This document shows positions 41,437 through 50,794 of a stretch of 59,642 nucleotides of DNA, in pieces; position 1 is the first letter of the stretch, and each line of letters starts with the position of its first letter. Made by a program: the position numbers and the translations under genes. Origin of the DNA: Gallionellales bacterium RIFCSPLOWO2_02_FULL_57_47 (GTDB lineage: Bacteria > Pseudomonadota > Gammaproteobacteria > Burkholderiales > Gallionellaceae); contig MGWZ01000097.1 in NCBI GenBank assembly GCA_001801175.1, positions 87,755 through 147,396 of the forward strand, in the 5' to 3' direction. The notes beneath the pieces are model-generated. The model was not told the origin of the DNA, did not search any database, and worked only from the letters and a program-made list of their open reading frames with translations.

Positions 41437-42474
41437 ATGAGCATTTTTGAACGTTACCTGACTGTCTGGGTTTTTCTGTGCATCATCGTTGGCATCGTGC
41501 TGGGGCAGTACTTTCCCGCGCCGTTCCACTGGCTGGGCGAGATGGAGATCGCCAACGTCAACCTGCCGGTCGGCGTGCTGATCTGGGTGATGATCATTCC
41601 CATGCTGCTGCGCATCGACTTCACCGCGCTACATGAAGTCCGCCACCACTGGCGCGGCATCAGCGTCACCCTGTTCATCAACTGGGCAGTCAAGCCGTTC
41701 TCCATGGCCTTGCTCGGCTGGATATTCATTCGCCATGTGTTTGCGCCCTACCTGCCCGCCGACCAGCTCGACAGCTATATCGCCGGACTCATCCTGCTCG
41801 CCGCCGCGCCCTGCACCGCGATGGTGTTCGTATGGAGCCGGCTGGTGAACGGCGAGCCGCTGTTCACCCTGAGCCAGGTTGCGCTGAATGACGCCATCAT
41901 GGTGGTCGCCTTCGCCCCCATCGTCGCGTTGCTGCTCGGCATGTCGGCGATCACTGTGCCGTGGGATACCCTGCTCACTTCGGTCGTGCTTTACATCGTC
42001 ATTCCGGTCGTGCTGGCGCAAATCTGGCGCAAAGTGCTGATGGCGCGCGATGGCATGGCGGCTGTGCACCGGGCACTACAAATCCTTAACCCCGTTTCCG
42101 TGGCCGCCCTGTTGCTCACCCTGGTGCTGCTGTTCGCGTTCCAGGGTAAAGCCATCATCGAACATCCGCTGATCATCGTCATGCTCGCCGTGCCGATCCT
42201 GATCCAGGTGTATTTCAACTCCGGACTTGCTTACTGGCTCAACCGACGCTTTGGTGAAGCGCACTGCGTGGCGGGGCCATCGGCCTTGATCGGAGCTTCC
42301 AACTTCTTCGAATTGGCCGTCGCAACCGCCATCAGCCTGTTCGGCTTTGAATCCGGTGCAGCATTGGCAACGGTAGTCGGAGTATTGATCGAAGTGCCGG
42401 TGATGTTGAGTGTGGTGCACATCGTGAAGCGGACCGAGGGGTGGTATCAGTCCGGGAATGCCGACGAAGTATAA
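41437..42474 (+). CDS. ACR3-type arsenite efflux permease
   Basis: A 345-aa inner-membrane protein with about ten spans. Hallmarks are GIVLGQYFP, APCTAMVFVWS with the essential Cys, GPSALIGASNFFELAVATAI and the C-terminal VPVMLSVVHIVKR. It exports As(III), probably energised by ArsA. AAGGATAAT precedes the ATG, 4 bp after arsA. Confidence 0.94.
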   Translation: MSIFERYLTVWVFLCIIVGIVLGQYFPAPFHWLGEMEIANVNLPVGVLIWVMIIPMLLRIDFTALHEVRHHWRGISVTLFINWAVKPFSMALLGWIFIRHVFAPYLPADQLDSYIAGLILLAAAPCTAMVFVWSRLVNGEPLFTLSQVALNDAIMVVAFAPIVALLLGMSAITVPWDTLLTSVVLYIVIPVVLAQIWRKVLMARDGMAAVHRALQILNPVSVAALLLTLVLLFAFQGKAIIEHPLIIVMLAVPILIQVYFNSGLAYWLNRRFGEAHCVAGPSALIGASNFFELAVATAISLFGFESGAALATVVGVLIEVPVMLSVVHIVKRTEGWYQSGNADEV

Positions 42475-42482
42475 TTTGCCGT

Positions 42483-43034
42483 ATGAGTATGAGTAATCCT
42501 GCGATGCTGTCTTTCCCCTGTATTCTTCGTGCATGGAATGCGCACGAAAGCGAACTGCGCAATTACCTCAGGCATCGTGCCGGAGACGCACACCTTGCCG
42601 ACGACCTGCTGCAAGAAGTGTTCGTCAAGGCGATGCAACAGGGCAAACAATTTTGCGCGCTCGACAATGCCCGCGCGTGGTTGTTTCAGGTGGCGCGCAA
42701 TGCGCTGGCCGATCATCACCGGTTGGGGCGCGAGGTTGCCGAGTTGCCGGAGGACATTCCCCAGCCGGAGTCCACGCACGAACCGATCCAGGCACTGGGT
42801 GCGTGCGTAAAACACGTGCTGTCGGAACTCACAGCGGAAGACCGCGACATCATCGAACAATGCGATCTCGAAGGCGTGAAGCAGAAGGACTATGCGGTCA
42901 CCCACGGGCTTACACTCGCCGCCGTTAAATCGCGCCTGTTGCGCGCAAGGGAGCGCATGCGCAGCCAGATGAGCGCGGCCTGTCAGGTTAGTTTCGACGA
43001 ACAGGGCAGGGTGACGGATCATGTTCAGCGCTAG
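42483..43034 (+). CDS. ECF RNA polymerase sigma factor, SigZ-like
   Basis: 183 aa. Region 2 shows LRNYLRHRAGDAHLADDLLQEVFVKAM and RAWLFQVARNALADHHR. Region 4 shows LTAEDRDIIEQCDLEGVKQKDYAVTHGLTLAAVKSRLLRARERMR. The C-terminus after a Cys (SAACQVSFDEQGRVTDHVQR) resembles SigZ-type factors. It starts 8 bp after the arsenite permease, so it may belong to the ars operon. No anti-sigma gene is adjacent. Confidence 0.85.
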   Translation: MSMSNPAMLSFPCILRAWNAHESELRNYLRHRAGDAHLADDLLQEVFVKAMQQGKQFCALDNARAWLFQVARNALADHHRLGREVAELPEDIPQPESTHEPIQALGACVKHVLSELTAEDRDIIEQCDLEGVKQKDYAVTHGLTLAAVKSRLLRARERMRSQMSAACQVSFDEQGRVTDHVQR

Positions 43035-43078
43035 TGGCTACTAGCCATCTGGTGTTCTCTTTACGCTGTCCTGGTTGT

Positions 43079-43780
43079 TCAGTCCGTGCGTAGTCCTTGC
43101 TCGTCCACCTTCGGGCGCGGGCCCTGCAGCGGTTCTCCAGTCACCATCAGGTAGACCTCTTCGGCGATGTCGGTGACGTGATCGCCAGCACGTTCCAGCC
43201 CCTTGGCGATGAACAGGAGTTGCGTGCCGTCGGCAACCTGCTTGCCGTCATTGCTCATCCGTTCCAGCAAGTGGTTGAACAGTTTGGCATAGAGCGCATC
43301 CAGTTCGGCATCGTCGCTCCAGGCCACATTGGCCGCCTCGGCATCATGACGCAGGTAGGCATCGATCACGCGCTGCAGCATGGATTGAATACGCGTGATC
43401 ATCCATTTGAACTGGGTCAGGATTTCGCCGTCGACCGGTTTGCTCAGGCGTTGGCTGCGCTTGGCTGTATTCTTGGCGTAGTCGCCGATGCGTTCCAGAT
43501 GGGGAGCGATGCGCGCGGCGGCAAGAATGGCGCGCAAATCATCGGCGACGGCCTGCTGGCGCGTGAGGGTGCGGACCGTGTGCGCGTTGATGCACGTTTG
43601 GATGACATCGATCTCGCGGTCGCTGTCGATCACGGCTTGGGCAAGCGCTGCATCGCCGCTGTCCAGCGCGGCCAACGCCCCCTTGAGCGCCTCGCTTACG
43701 TGTGCGGCAAGGCGGGTGATCTCTTCGGTCAGCAACTGCAAATCCTCGTCGAAAATATGCAGGGTGTGTTTGTCTGTCAT
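43079..43780 (-). CDS. phoU: Phosphate signalling protein PhoU
   Basis: A 233-aa all-helical protein with duplicated PhoU repeats (AAHVSEALKGALAALDSGD..., DREIDVIQ, IAPHLERIGDYAKNTAKR and LLFIAKGLERAGDHVTDIAEEV), the metal-binding E/D motifs of the family. It down-regulates PhoR/PhoB signalling with the Pst transporter. It is last gene of the second pst operon. The ATG at 43780 has GGAG 6-10 nt upstream. Confidence 0.95.
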   Translation of the reverse strand: MTDKHTLHIFDEDLQLLTEEITRLAAHVSEALKGALAALDSGDAALAQAVIDSDREIDVIQTCINAHTVRTLTRQQAVADDLRAILAAARIAPHLERIGDYAKNTAKRSQRLSKPVDGEILTQFKWMITRIQSMLQRVIDAYLRHDAEAANVAWSDDAELDALYAKLFNHLLERMSNDGKQVADGTQLLFIAKGLERAGDHVTDIAEEVYLMVTGEPLQGPRPKVDEQGLRTD

Positions 43781-43803
43781 GTAAAACTCCTGTGGCAAAA
43801 AGT

Positions 43804-44634
43804 TCAGCCGAAGCGGCCAGTGATGTAATCGCTGGTCAGCTTGTCTTTGGGGTTGGTGAAGATTGCATTGGTTCCGTTATATTCCACCAGCTTGCCCATG
43901 TGCATATAAGCCGTAAAATCGGAGATGCGCGCCGCCTGCTGCATATTGTGGGTGACGATGACGGTGGTGATGGTGCGCCGCAACTCGACCAGCAGATCCT
44001 CGATCCTGGCGGTGGCGATGGGATCCAGCGCCGAGGTTGGTTCATCCAGCAACAGGATATCCGGCTGCGGCGCGAGGGCGCGGGCGATGCACAGGCGCTG
44101 CTGCTGGCCGCCGGACAATCCGTAGGCCGATTCGTGCAGACGGCCCTTCACCTCGTCCCACAGGGCGGCACCGCGCAGCGCCTGTTCGACGCGCTCGTTC
44201 AGCACCCGTTTGTCGCCGATGCCGCGCACGCGCAGCCCGGCCGCCACGTTCTCGAAAATGGATTTGGGGAACGGGTTGGGTTTCTGGAAAACCATGCCGA
44301 TGCGCAGGCGCACCAGCCCCGGCTCCATCGCGATCAGATTGCGGTCTTCCGGGTAAAGCCTGATCTCGCCGCCGTAGCGGTTGCCGGGATAAAGGTCGTG
44401 CATGCGGTTGAAGCAGCGCAGCAGAGTGCTCTTGCCGCAGCCGGAGGGGCCGATCATGGCGGTGATCTGTTTGTCCGCCACGGGCAGATTGATCCCGTTC
44501 AACGCCTGCGTCTTGCCGTACCAGAAGCTGAGGTTGCGAACTTCCGCACGCAGTTCGGGTGAGCTCATCACAACAGGTGTTGAACCGGCCACTTCTGCAC
44601 CCGCCATATATTTAACTGAATCTAGATGTGTCAT
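43804..44634 (-). CDS. pstB: Phosphate ABC transporter ATP-binding protein PstB (copy 2)
   Basis: 276 aa with Walker [13 protein letters not shown] signature LSGGQQQR, Walker [12 protein letters not shown] and the DYITGRFG end shared with copy 1, but otherwise diverged. The ATG at 44634 ([10 protein letters not shown]) has GGGGAAT upstream and is preferred to longer in-frame alternatives. phoU follows 23 bp later. Confidence 0.96.
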   Translation of the reverse strand: MTHLDSVKYMAGAEVAGSTPVVMSSPELRAEVRNLSFWYGKTQALNGINLPVADKQITAMIGPSGCGKSTLLRCFNRMHDLYPGNRYGGEIRLYPEDRNLIAMEPGLVRLRIGMVFQKPNPFPKSIFENVAAGLRVRGIGDKRVLNERVEQALRGAALWDEVKGRLHESAYGLSGGQQQRLCIARALAPQPDILLLDEPTSALDPIATARIEDLLVELRRTITTVIVTHNMQQAARISDFTAYMHMGKLVEYNGTNAIFTNPKDKLTSDYITGRFG

Positions 44635-44689
44635 ATCATTCCCCGGTAGTTTCAATTGTGGTTGCATCGTCCGGATGTCCCTATACAAA

Positions 44690-45616
44690 TCAGCGATCAT
44701 GTCTGCGCAGACGCAAGCGGATGTAGATCGCCAGCGCATTCATGGCCAGCGTCATCGCCATCAGCACCACACCTGTCGCCGCGGCATTGATGTGGAACTC
44801 CGCCTGCGGCCGCGATACCCAGTTGAACAACTGGATCGGCATTACCGTGAACGGGCTGCTCAGCCACTCGAAGTTGATGAATGGCGCTTCCGCCTGTATC
44901 GGGGAAGGCGGCAGGAAAGCGATGAAGGTGAGCGCGCCGATGGTGATCACCGGCGCCGCTTCGCCGATTGCGCGCGCCAATCCGACGATGACGCCGGTCA
45001 GAATGCCGGGACGCGCCGCCGGCAGGACGTACATGCGCACCGCCTGCCACTTGTCCGCCCCCAGGCCGTAAGCCGCTTCGCGCAGGTCGCGCGGAATGCC
45101 GCGCACCGCTTCGCGCGTGGAAACGATAATCACCGGCAGGATCAGCAGGGCGAGCACCAGTCCGGCGGTGAGTATGGTCTCGCCCAGCGCGAAGGTGTGC
45201 ACGAACAAACCCAGCGCCAGCAGACCGTAGATGATGGAGGGCACGCCGGCGAGATTGCTGACATTGATCTCGATGATGTCGGTCAGCCAGTTTCTCGGTG
45301 CGTACTCTTCCAGATACAGCCCGGCTGCCACTCCCAGCGGAATGGCCACCACGGCGGTGACCAGCATCACCAGGCTGGTGCCCGTCATGGCGGACAGGAT
45401 GCCGGCCTTTTCCGGGTGGCGGGAAGGGAAGTTGGTGTAAAACTCGCTGCTGATCAAACGCGGCCAGCCGCTGGTCAGCAAGTCGACAAACACGCCGATC
45501 AGCATGGCGCTGGCAACCATCAGCACCAGGATGCCGAGGCTGGCCATCACCACGTCGATGCGTTTGTTTGCGCTGACGATCTGCTCCAGCGTTTTGCAAT
45601 TATTTGCGGCGTTCAT
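44690..45616 (-). CDS. pstA: Phosphate ABC transporter permease PstA (copy 2)
   Basis: A 308-aa membrane permease with the EAA loop [20 protein letters not shown] and the [15 protein letters not shown] segment. The ATG at 45616 ([12 protein letters not shown]) follows GGAG; the reading frame upstream of this is antisense-frame noise inside pstC. It overlaps the pstC stop (TGATG). Confidence 0.95.
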   Translation of the reverse strand: MNAANNCKTLEQIVSANKRIDVVMASLGILVLMVASAMLIGVFVDLLTSGWPRLISSEFYTNFPSRHPEKAGILSAMTGTSLVMLVTAVVAIPLGVAAGLYLEEYAPRNWLTDIIEINVSNLAGVPSIIYGLLALGLFVHTFALGETILTAGLVLALLILPVIIVSTREAVRGIPRDLREAAYGLGADKWQAVRMYVLPAARPGILTGVIVGLARAIGEAAPVITIGALTFIAFLPPSPIQAEAPFINFEWLSSPFTVMPIQLFNWVSRPQAEFHINAAATGVVLMAMTLAMNALAIYIRLRLRRHDR

Positions 45617-46569
45617 CAATACTCCTCGCGGAAGCGTCGGCGCAAATAGAAGCCGACCAGGTTGAACAGCAAAGTGATGAGGAACAGCACGATGCCGACG
45701 GCGAACACCGACTGGTAGGCGATCGAGCCGTGCGGCAGGTCGCCCATGGCCATCTGCACGATGTAGGCGGTGATGGTGGCGGCGCCTTCCATCGGATTGA
45801 ATCCGTAGTTTGGGTTTTGGCCTGCGGCGATGGCGACCACCATGGTTTCGCCCACCGCGCGCGACATGCCGAGAATGAAGGCCGCCGTGATGCCGGACAG
45901 CGCCGCCGGAACCACCACCTGCAGCGCGACGCGGAAGCGCGAATAGCCGAGTGCATAACCTGCCTCGCGCAGCCCCATCGGCACGCTGCGCATCGCATCC
46001 TCGCTGACCGAGGCGGTGTAGGGCAGGATCATGATGCCCATCACCAGGCCGGGCGCCAGCATGTTGAACCCGGAGAGTTCGGGCATGAAGCTCTGCAACA
46101 TCGGGGTCACCAGCAACAGCGCGAAAAAGCCGTACACCACGGTGGGCACGCCCTCCAGCAACTCCAGAAAGGGTTTGACGGTCTCGCGCACGCCGGAGCC
46201 GGCATATTCGCTGAGATAGATGGCCAGCCCCAGGCCGGCCGGAATGGCGACCGCCAGCGCAATGCCGGCCACCGTCAGGGTGGCGGACACCAGCGTCATC
46301 ACGCCGAAGTGCGCGTTCTCGAACATCGGCGTCCACTCCGTGTCCGTGAGAAAATCGAACAGCGAGACTTGCCTGAAGAAAGCCGCCGATTCGCTGATCA
46401 GCACATAGACGATGCCGACGGTCACCAGCACCGAAGCCAGCGCGGCGAGCGCCAGCACATAGCCGGCCAGACGATTCCATAAGGCGCGGCGACGCAGGAA
46501 CTGCGCGGTTGTGCCGCCGAACACCGGATCGGCGGCGCCGTGTGAAACAAGAGGAGCAATATCGGTCAT
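45616..46569 (-). CDS. pstC: Phosphate ABC transporter permease PstC (copy 2)
   Basis: 317 aa with typical PstC segments LELLEGVPTVVYGFFALLLV, GLREAGYALGYSRFRVALQVV and SRAVGETMVVAIAAG. The ATG at 46569 (MTDIAPLVSHG) is chosen over an upstream in-frame start inside the stem-loop region. A 69-bp gap with a strong hairpin separates it from pstS. Confidence 0.95.
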   Translation of the reverse strand: MTDIAPLVSHGAADPVFGGTTAQFLRRRALWNRLAGYVLALAALASVLVTVGIVYVLISESAAFFRQVSLFDFLTDTEWTPMFENAHFGVMTLVSATLTVAGIALAVAIPAGLGLAIYLSEYAGSGVRETVKPFLELLEGVPTVVYGFFALLLVTPMLQSFMPELSGFNMLAPGLVMGIMILPYTASVSEDAMRSVPMGLREAGYALGYSRFRVALQVVVPAALSGITAAFILGMSRAVGETMVVAIAAGQNPNYGFNPMEGAATITAYIVQMAMGDLPHGSIAYQSVFAVGIVLFLITLLFNLVGFYLRRRFREEY

Positions 46570-46599
46570 GATTCGATTCCGGTTTGCGGCCAAAGAATT

Positions 46600-46619
46600 C
46601 GGGGGCGCGAACGCCCCCG
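46600..46619 (-). other. Stem-loop between pstS and pstC (copy 2)
   Basis: On the minus strand CGGGGGCGTTCGCGCCCCCG forms a strong hairpin in the same place, and with nearly the same stem, as the one in the first pst operon (8330-8348). Here only a weak T-rich tract follows. Confidence 0.75.
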
Positions 46620-46638
46620 ACAAATCGCTGCGCGTCCC

Positions 46639-47631
46639 TTACTTTGGCGAACGCGCCATCAGCTCTTCGATGCCCACACCCACTTCTGAGCCGTGGAACA
46701 CCGTGCCGGTGGTGCGGTTCTTGAATTTCTTCAATGCAAGGTCATAGGCCTTGTCAGGCAGCGGCACATAGCCGACTTCCTTAACCAGCGGAGCTGCGTG
46801 CTTCTTGTCCATGTAAAACTCGACGAAACGGGAGACATGCGCTTTTTCGTCTGCCGACTTCTTGTTGACGTAGATGAAGATCGGACGCGATAGCGGCTGG
46901 TAAGTCGCGTTCTTGGCGTTTTCCACGGACGGGGAAACCGGCTTGCCGCCCTTCCAGGAAATTGGAGCAGCCTTCAGCTTATTTTTATTTTCCTCGTAAT
47001 AAGCCAGACCGAAAAAGCCCAGCGCATTCGCGTTGCCGGCCACGCCCTGCACCAGCACGTTGTCGTCCTCGCTGGCAGTGAAGTCGCCGCGTGTGGATTT
47101 GCCTTCAATAATGGCTTCCACGAAATAGTCGTAAGTGCCAGAATCGGTGCCGGCGCCGAACAGCACCAGTGGACGATCCGGGAAGCCCGGACGAACCTGG
47201 TTCCAGTTGGTGATTTTTCCTTGCGCGGCTGGTTCCCACATCATTTTCAGTTCTTCAACGGTCAGATGTTTGGCCCAGTCGTTTTTCGGATTGATCACAA
47301 CGGTCAAGGCGTCCAGCGCGGCAGGCAGCTCGATGTATTGAATGCCGTTTTCCTCGCACAGTTGTTTCTCGGAATCCTTGATCGGGCGCGACGCGTCGGA
47401 AATGTCGGTTTCCCCACGGCAGAATTTCTTGAAGCCACCGCCGGTGCCGGAAATACCCACGGTGACCATGGTCTTGCCCTTTTCGGCCTTCTGGAACTCC
47501 TCGGCAATCGCCTCTGTGATGGGGAACACGGTACTGGAACCATCGACCTTCACCAGATCGGCGGCATGAGCAAAACTGAAAACCGTTGTAGAGGCAAACA
47601 ACAACGCGGTAATTGCAACAGACTTTTTCAT
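46639..47631 (-). CDS. pstS: Periplasmic phosphate-binding protein PstS (copy 2, SphX-like)
   Basis: 330 aa with signal peptide [23 protein letters not shown] and phosphate-binding motifs [44 protein letters not shown] and [13 protein letters not shown]. It belongs to the PstS branch without the GAGATFP N-terminus of copy 1, so the two importers differ in origin and perhaps in affinity. AGGAG precedes the ATG and a good Pho box lies 66-83 bp upstream. Confidence 0.96.
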   Translation of the reverse strand: MKKSVAITALLFASTTVFSFAHAADLVKVDGSSTVFPITEAIAEEFQKAEKGKTMVTVGISGTGGGFKKFCRGETDISDASRPIKDSEKQLCEENGIQYIELPAALDALTVVINPKNDWAKHLTVEELKMMWEPAAQGKITNWNQVRPGFPDRPLVLFGAGTDSGTYDYFVEAIIEGKSTRGDFTASEDDNVLVQGVAGNANALGFFGLAYYEENKNKLKAAPISWKGGKPVSPSVENAKNATYQPLSRPIFIYVNKKSADEKAHVSRFVEFYMDKKHAAPLVKEVGYVPLPDKAYDLALKKFKNRTTGTVFHGSEVGVGIEELMARSPK

Positions 47632-47696
47632 TCATTTCTCCTTTGTCAGTTTGATTAACAACCAACGCCACTATAGAAAGGAATTATTTCAGCCGC

Positions 47697-47714
47697 GTGT
47701 CAGTAATGTGACAG
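47697..47714 (-). promoter_or_regulatory. Pho box upstream of pstS copy 2
   Basis: On the minus strand CTGTCACATTACTGACAC has half-sites 11 bp apart, the clearest PhoB-type operator of the window. Confidence 0.8.
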
Positions 47715-47840
47715 AAATGTGAATTGCAGGATGGGGTGAAATTGAGGGCAGCCAATCACCGTAAAATCGCGCCTGTTGCGTGCATAAGGTGCGCATGCGT
47801 GGCAACAGTCAGGCGTTGTACTTCAAAACTGAATTCGCGC

Positions 47841-48290
47841 TTAACTGTTATGCCGTCGTCGATATTTTTTTGCCAGCCAGACATGCAGCAGCACGAGCAA
47901 TACAAGCACTACCCCCGACACCTGATGGAATATGCTTAACGCATCGCGCCAGTCTTCGTGCGGCGGGTAGTACAGCGCCAAACCGCTGCCCGCGAGCAAC
48001 AACAACGCGCCGGACAATGCCATGCCGCTGGCACGGTTGCGCTGCGCTCGCCAGTTGCCATGCTGGTGTAATGAATACAAGCGCCCCGTGATCCACAACA
48101 GCACATAAGCCGAGATACCATGCAGCCCCAGCACGCGGTGGCGCCAGGCGCGCAACGGATCGGTGTAGTCCTCCGCATCCAGATTCCATCCGATCACGAT
48201 CCACAGCACGCCGCTCAATATGACGACCCATATGGACACCAGCACCTGCCTGCGCGCCAAAGGGCCGAGATGCATGCCCCATGCGCTCAT
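47841..48290 (-). CDS. Four-helix membrane protein, cytochrome b-like (DUF4405-type)
   Basis: 149 aa with four hydrophobic segments. Paired histidines occur inside or near helices (RAWRHRVLGLHGISAYV, LYSLHQH, SIFHQVSGVV, LLHVWLAKKY), the pattern of a di-heme membrane cytochrome b related to ferric reductase-like domains. Its start overlaps the FMN-binding protein stop by 4 bp. It may pass electrons from quinol to the exported flavoprotein; that direction is inference. Confidence 0.65.
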   Translation of the reverse strand: MSAWGMHLGPLARRQVLVSIWVVILSGVLWIVIGWNLDAEDYTDPLRAWRHRVLGLHGISAYVLLWITGRLYSLHQHGNWRAQRNRASGMALSGALLLLAGSGLALYYPPHEDWRDALSIFHQVSGVVLVLLVLLHVWLAKKYRRRHNS

Positions 48291-48802
48291 GGCTTGCCTC
48301 CTGTATTGGCGTGACGGTCAAGCAGCAGCGCAAGCCGTGTCAGTCGGTTCAGCGCGCGCACAGAAAGCGTCGCCCCGGAGATGCCGTCGATCTGCTTGTC
48401 GAGTTTTTTTCCGCTATTCAGCTTCGCGCCGGAGAACTGCGCGGTGAATACCGGGCTCTTCACTTCCCAGCCACGGCTTTCGCGATAGACCAGCACCTTA
48501 ACGCGCTCGATCACGCCGTCCTTGATCACAATTCCGACGGTGATCGGCATCTCCTTGCCGATCTCGTTCAGCACCCATGCGCTGCGCGTTCCGGCGCGCC
48601 AATAACGCACGCGCGCGGCGGGGTAGTCGTGCTCGAGGATGCCGCGCACCGCAGGCTGCAGATCGCCGGCTAGCCACAGCGTTTCCGCTGCCGGCGGCTT
48701 GCCGAAGGTCTCGCCCAGAAAGCGGGTGATCTCCGCTTCCTGATCGGCCCCCCAAGCCGGGAAGGCCAGCGCGAGCAGTATGAGCATCCTCAGGTGAGCC
48801 AT
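48287..48802 (-). CDS. Exported FMN-binding domain protein
   Basis: 171 aa with a short signal peptide (MAHLRMLILLALAFPAWGA). The C-terminal FMN-binding domain contains DGISGATLSVRAL, matching the D-x-S/T-G-A-T flavinylation site where ApbE attaches FMN to the Thr. It should be a periplasmic flavoprotein electron carrier. It lies between a membrane cytochrome-like protein and a porin in what appears to be one minus-strand operon. Confidence 0.8.
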   Translation of the reverse strand: MAHLRMLILLALAFPAWGADQEAEITRFLGETFGKPPAAETLWLAGDLQPAVRGILEHDYPAARVRYWRAGTRSAWVLNEIGKEMPITVGIVIKDGVIERVKVLVYRESRGWEVKSPVFTAQFSGAKLNSGKKLDKQIDGISGATLSVRALNRLTRLALLLDRHANTGGKP

Positions 48803-48803
48803 G

Positions 48804-50033
48804 TCAGAACTGGTAGCCCAGGCCGAGGTTGAAGCCGTCGTACTCGTCCACTCCGCTCGGAGATCGCTGGTTCTGATAGTCCAGCTTCACTACCACATCG
48901 TGGTGCGGCCAGAAGTTGACGCCGATATCGGTCTGGCGGTAGCGGGTGTCCGTCGCGCCGCCGGCCCTGTTGTCCCAAGTGCTGCGGCGGGCGAACACGC
49001 CCCATTGCTCGGTGAACTTCCAGGCTGGCTCCACATACCAGCCGTTCTGCTTGTCTGCGCCGACGGACTTGGGGCCGCTGCCGTCCAGATTCCAGGCGGC
49101 ATACAGTGCGCGCAGGCCGAACGCGCCCTTGTTCACCACTGCATGTGCTTCATACAGCGTCGCCGCACCTGCCGTGGTGTCGGAACTCTGGGTAATGTCT
49201 GTCTGCTGCTGCGCGGTAGCGGCAAGTTCGACACCGGGGATGCTGGCCCATTTCAGGCGGGCGGTGTAGGCCGCATCCTTGGCTTTGGCGCTGGCGCCGC
49301 TCAGGCGCCCGTCGCGCACCGCGTAGTTCTTGGCAGCGGTCGTCGCAAGGCCGCTGGTGACCATCGCGTCAAAGGTAATGGCATCGCTCAATCGCGTGGT
49401 GAGCATGAGGCCCCCTTCGCGCCAGGTCGTGGGGATGATGTTGGTTTCGACCGGGTTGCGCTCGACGCCATAGAACGTCGGCGGTTCGTGCGTCTCGCTG
49501 ATGATGCCGACGGGCATCACCATCATGCCCGCCTTGACCGACAGCGCATCGCTCACAGTAAAATCCAGATAGGCCTGCTCTACGCCGACAACACCGGAAC
49601 TCCCGGCAGCGGTGTCCTTGGTGACAGCGTGTTCCACTTCCAGTTCGGAAAAGAAACGGATCTGCTCGCTGAACTCATGCCCCATGAAGATCACGAAGCG
49701 ATGCAGGTCCAGTTCGTCCTTGTTGGTTCCGCCCGCTTTTTGATTCTTCAGCTTGTTCAGGTGCAGTTCACCATAGCCGCCGAACGAGGTGGCTGCATTG
49801 GTTGAGCTGTCCTGGCTGGCGATCCTTTCCATCTGCGTGCCGGTGGCTTCCACTTTCTGTTCGGTCTGCTTTACCTGATCCTTCAGCGCGCGGTTCTCGC
49901 TTTCCAGGCTGTTCAGGCGCAGTTCCATCGCGCTTAGGCGGTCTTCGGTGCCGGTTTCGGCGTGGGCGCTTAGAATACCCGTAACAGCCAAGGCAAGGAC
50001 GAGGCGGGGGAGGTGCTTAGGTCGGTGTTGCAT
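48804..50033 (-). CDS. Outer-membrane porin with coiled-coil N-terminus, probably Fur-regulated
   Basis: 409 aa: signal peptide ending near SAHA, a coiled-coil stretch (DRLSAMELRLNSLESENRALKDQVKQTEQK, about residues 30-60), then a beta-barrel with GGYGELHLNK, a long set of amphipathic strands and a terminal LGLGYQF. It resembles iron- and metal-associated porins with N-terminal coiled coils rather than the Porin_4 family at 9.7 and 17.6 kb. Fur-box palindromes lie between it and the divergent fur gene. Confidence 0.8.
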   Translation of the reverse strand: MQHRPKHLPRLVLALAVTGILSAHAETGTEDRLSAMELRLNSLESENRALKDQVKQTEQKVEATGTQMERIASQDSSTNAATSFGGYGELHLNKLKNQKAGGTNKDELDLHRFVIFMGHEFSEQIRFFSELEVEHAVTKDTAAGSSGVVGVEQAYLDFTVSDALSVKAGMMVMPVGIISETHEPPTFYGVERNPVETNIIPTTWREGGLMLTTRLSDAITFDAMVTSGLATTAAKNYAVRDGRLSGASAKAKDAAYTARLKWASIPGVELAATAQQQTDITQSSDTTAGAATLYEAHAVVNKGAFGLRALYAAWNLDGSGPKSVGADKQNGWYVEPAWKFTEQWGVFARRSTWDNRAGGATDTRYRQTDIGVNFWPHHDVVVKLDYQNQRSPSGVDEYDGFNLGLGYQF

Positions 50034-50092
50034 CTGTGTATCTCCTATTCAAGTTGTTGATATAAAGTTATTTATTACTCTCAAGCTGGATT

Positions 50093-50149
50093 ATGAGAAT
50101 GATTCGCAAGTGAGAATGGTTCTCATCTTACATGAGAACAATTCTCATG
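50093..50149. promoter_or_regulatory. Three Fur-box-like palindromes
   Basis: TGAGAATGATTCGCA (50093-50107), TGAGAATGGTTCTCA (50111-50125, perfect arms) and CATGAGAACAATTCTCATG (50131-50149) follow the 7-1-7 Fur pattern TGAGAAT-N-ATTCTCA. They sit between the divergent porin operon and fur, suggesting iron control of the porin and autoregulation of fur. Confidence 0.85.
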
Positions 50150-50205
50150 TGCAAGTATTTTTGTTAAAGTTGCAACCGTGAATTCAAACCAATAGAGGAA
50201 AGCAG

Positions 50206-50631
50206 ATGGAAAGCGAAGAACTTCGTAATGTCGGCCTGAAGGTGACCACACCGCGCCTCAAGATTCTTGGGCTGCTCGAAAACGCCAAGGCAAAACATAT
50301 AACAGCCGAGACCATCTACCGGCAACTGGGTGAAAGCGGGGAGGCGATCGGGCTGGCCACGGTCTATCGCGCACTCGCCCAGTTTGAAGCGGCTGGGCTG
50401 ATTACGCGACACCAGTTCGAGGGCGGCCAGACCGTGTTTGAACTGGAACGCGGTCCGCACCATGACCACATCGTCTGTGTCCGCTGCGGACGGGTTGAGG
50501 AGTTCTACGACAAGGTCATCGAGGACAGGCAGCGCGAGATCGCCGAGAATTTCGGTTTTACGCTGAAAGACCACGCACTGACCCTGTACGGTGAATGCAA
50601 TGATGAAAATTGTTTGGGGAGAACCGGGTAA
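50206..50631 (+). CDS. fur: Ferric uptake regulator Fur
   Basis: A 141-aa metal-dependent repressor. It has the N-terminal winged helix (LRNVGLKVTTPRLKILGLLE, HITAETIYRQL, GLATVYRALAQFEAAGLI), the metal-site HHDHIVCVRCGRVEEF, and a C-terminal Cys region (CNDENC). AGAGGAAAG precedes the ATG. Three Fur boxes lie directly upstream. Confidence 0.94.
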   Translation: MESEELRNVGLKVTTPRLKILGLLENAKAKHITAETIYRQLGESGEAIGLATVYRALAQFEAAGLITRHQFEGGQTVFELERGPHHDHIVCVRCGRVEEFYDKVIEDRQREIAENFGFTLKDHALTLYGECNDENCLGRTG

Positions 50632-50694
50632 GAAACACGCTCTGGTTTTCTATTTGGTCATCGCTGTGGCGTGTGTTATCACTTTAATTCTAAA

Positions 50695-50711
50695 AAACCA
50701 AAGTTTGGTTT
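50695..50711. promoter_or_regulatory. Perfect palindrome upstream of permease gene
   Basis: AAACCAAAGTTTGGTTT is a perfect 8-1-8 inverted repeat 84 bp before the permease start and could be an operator. No matching regulator was identified. Confidence 0.4.
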
Positions 50712-50794
50712 AGGGCAGTTAAACAGAAATTGATTGCATCCTTTTCCGGCTTCGTTCGTCTCCCCTGCACCACAGACTGTTTTGGAGTAGCAAA

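Noticed and set aside
44690-46480. 596-codon frame joined upstream of pstA
   Set aside because: Only the part from 45616 matches PstA; upstream residues are translated from the wrong frame of pstC.
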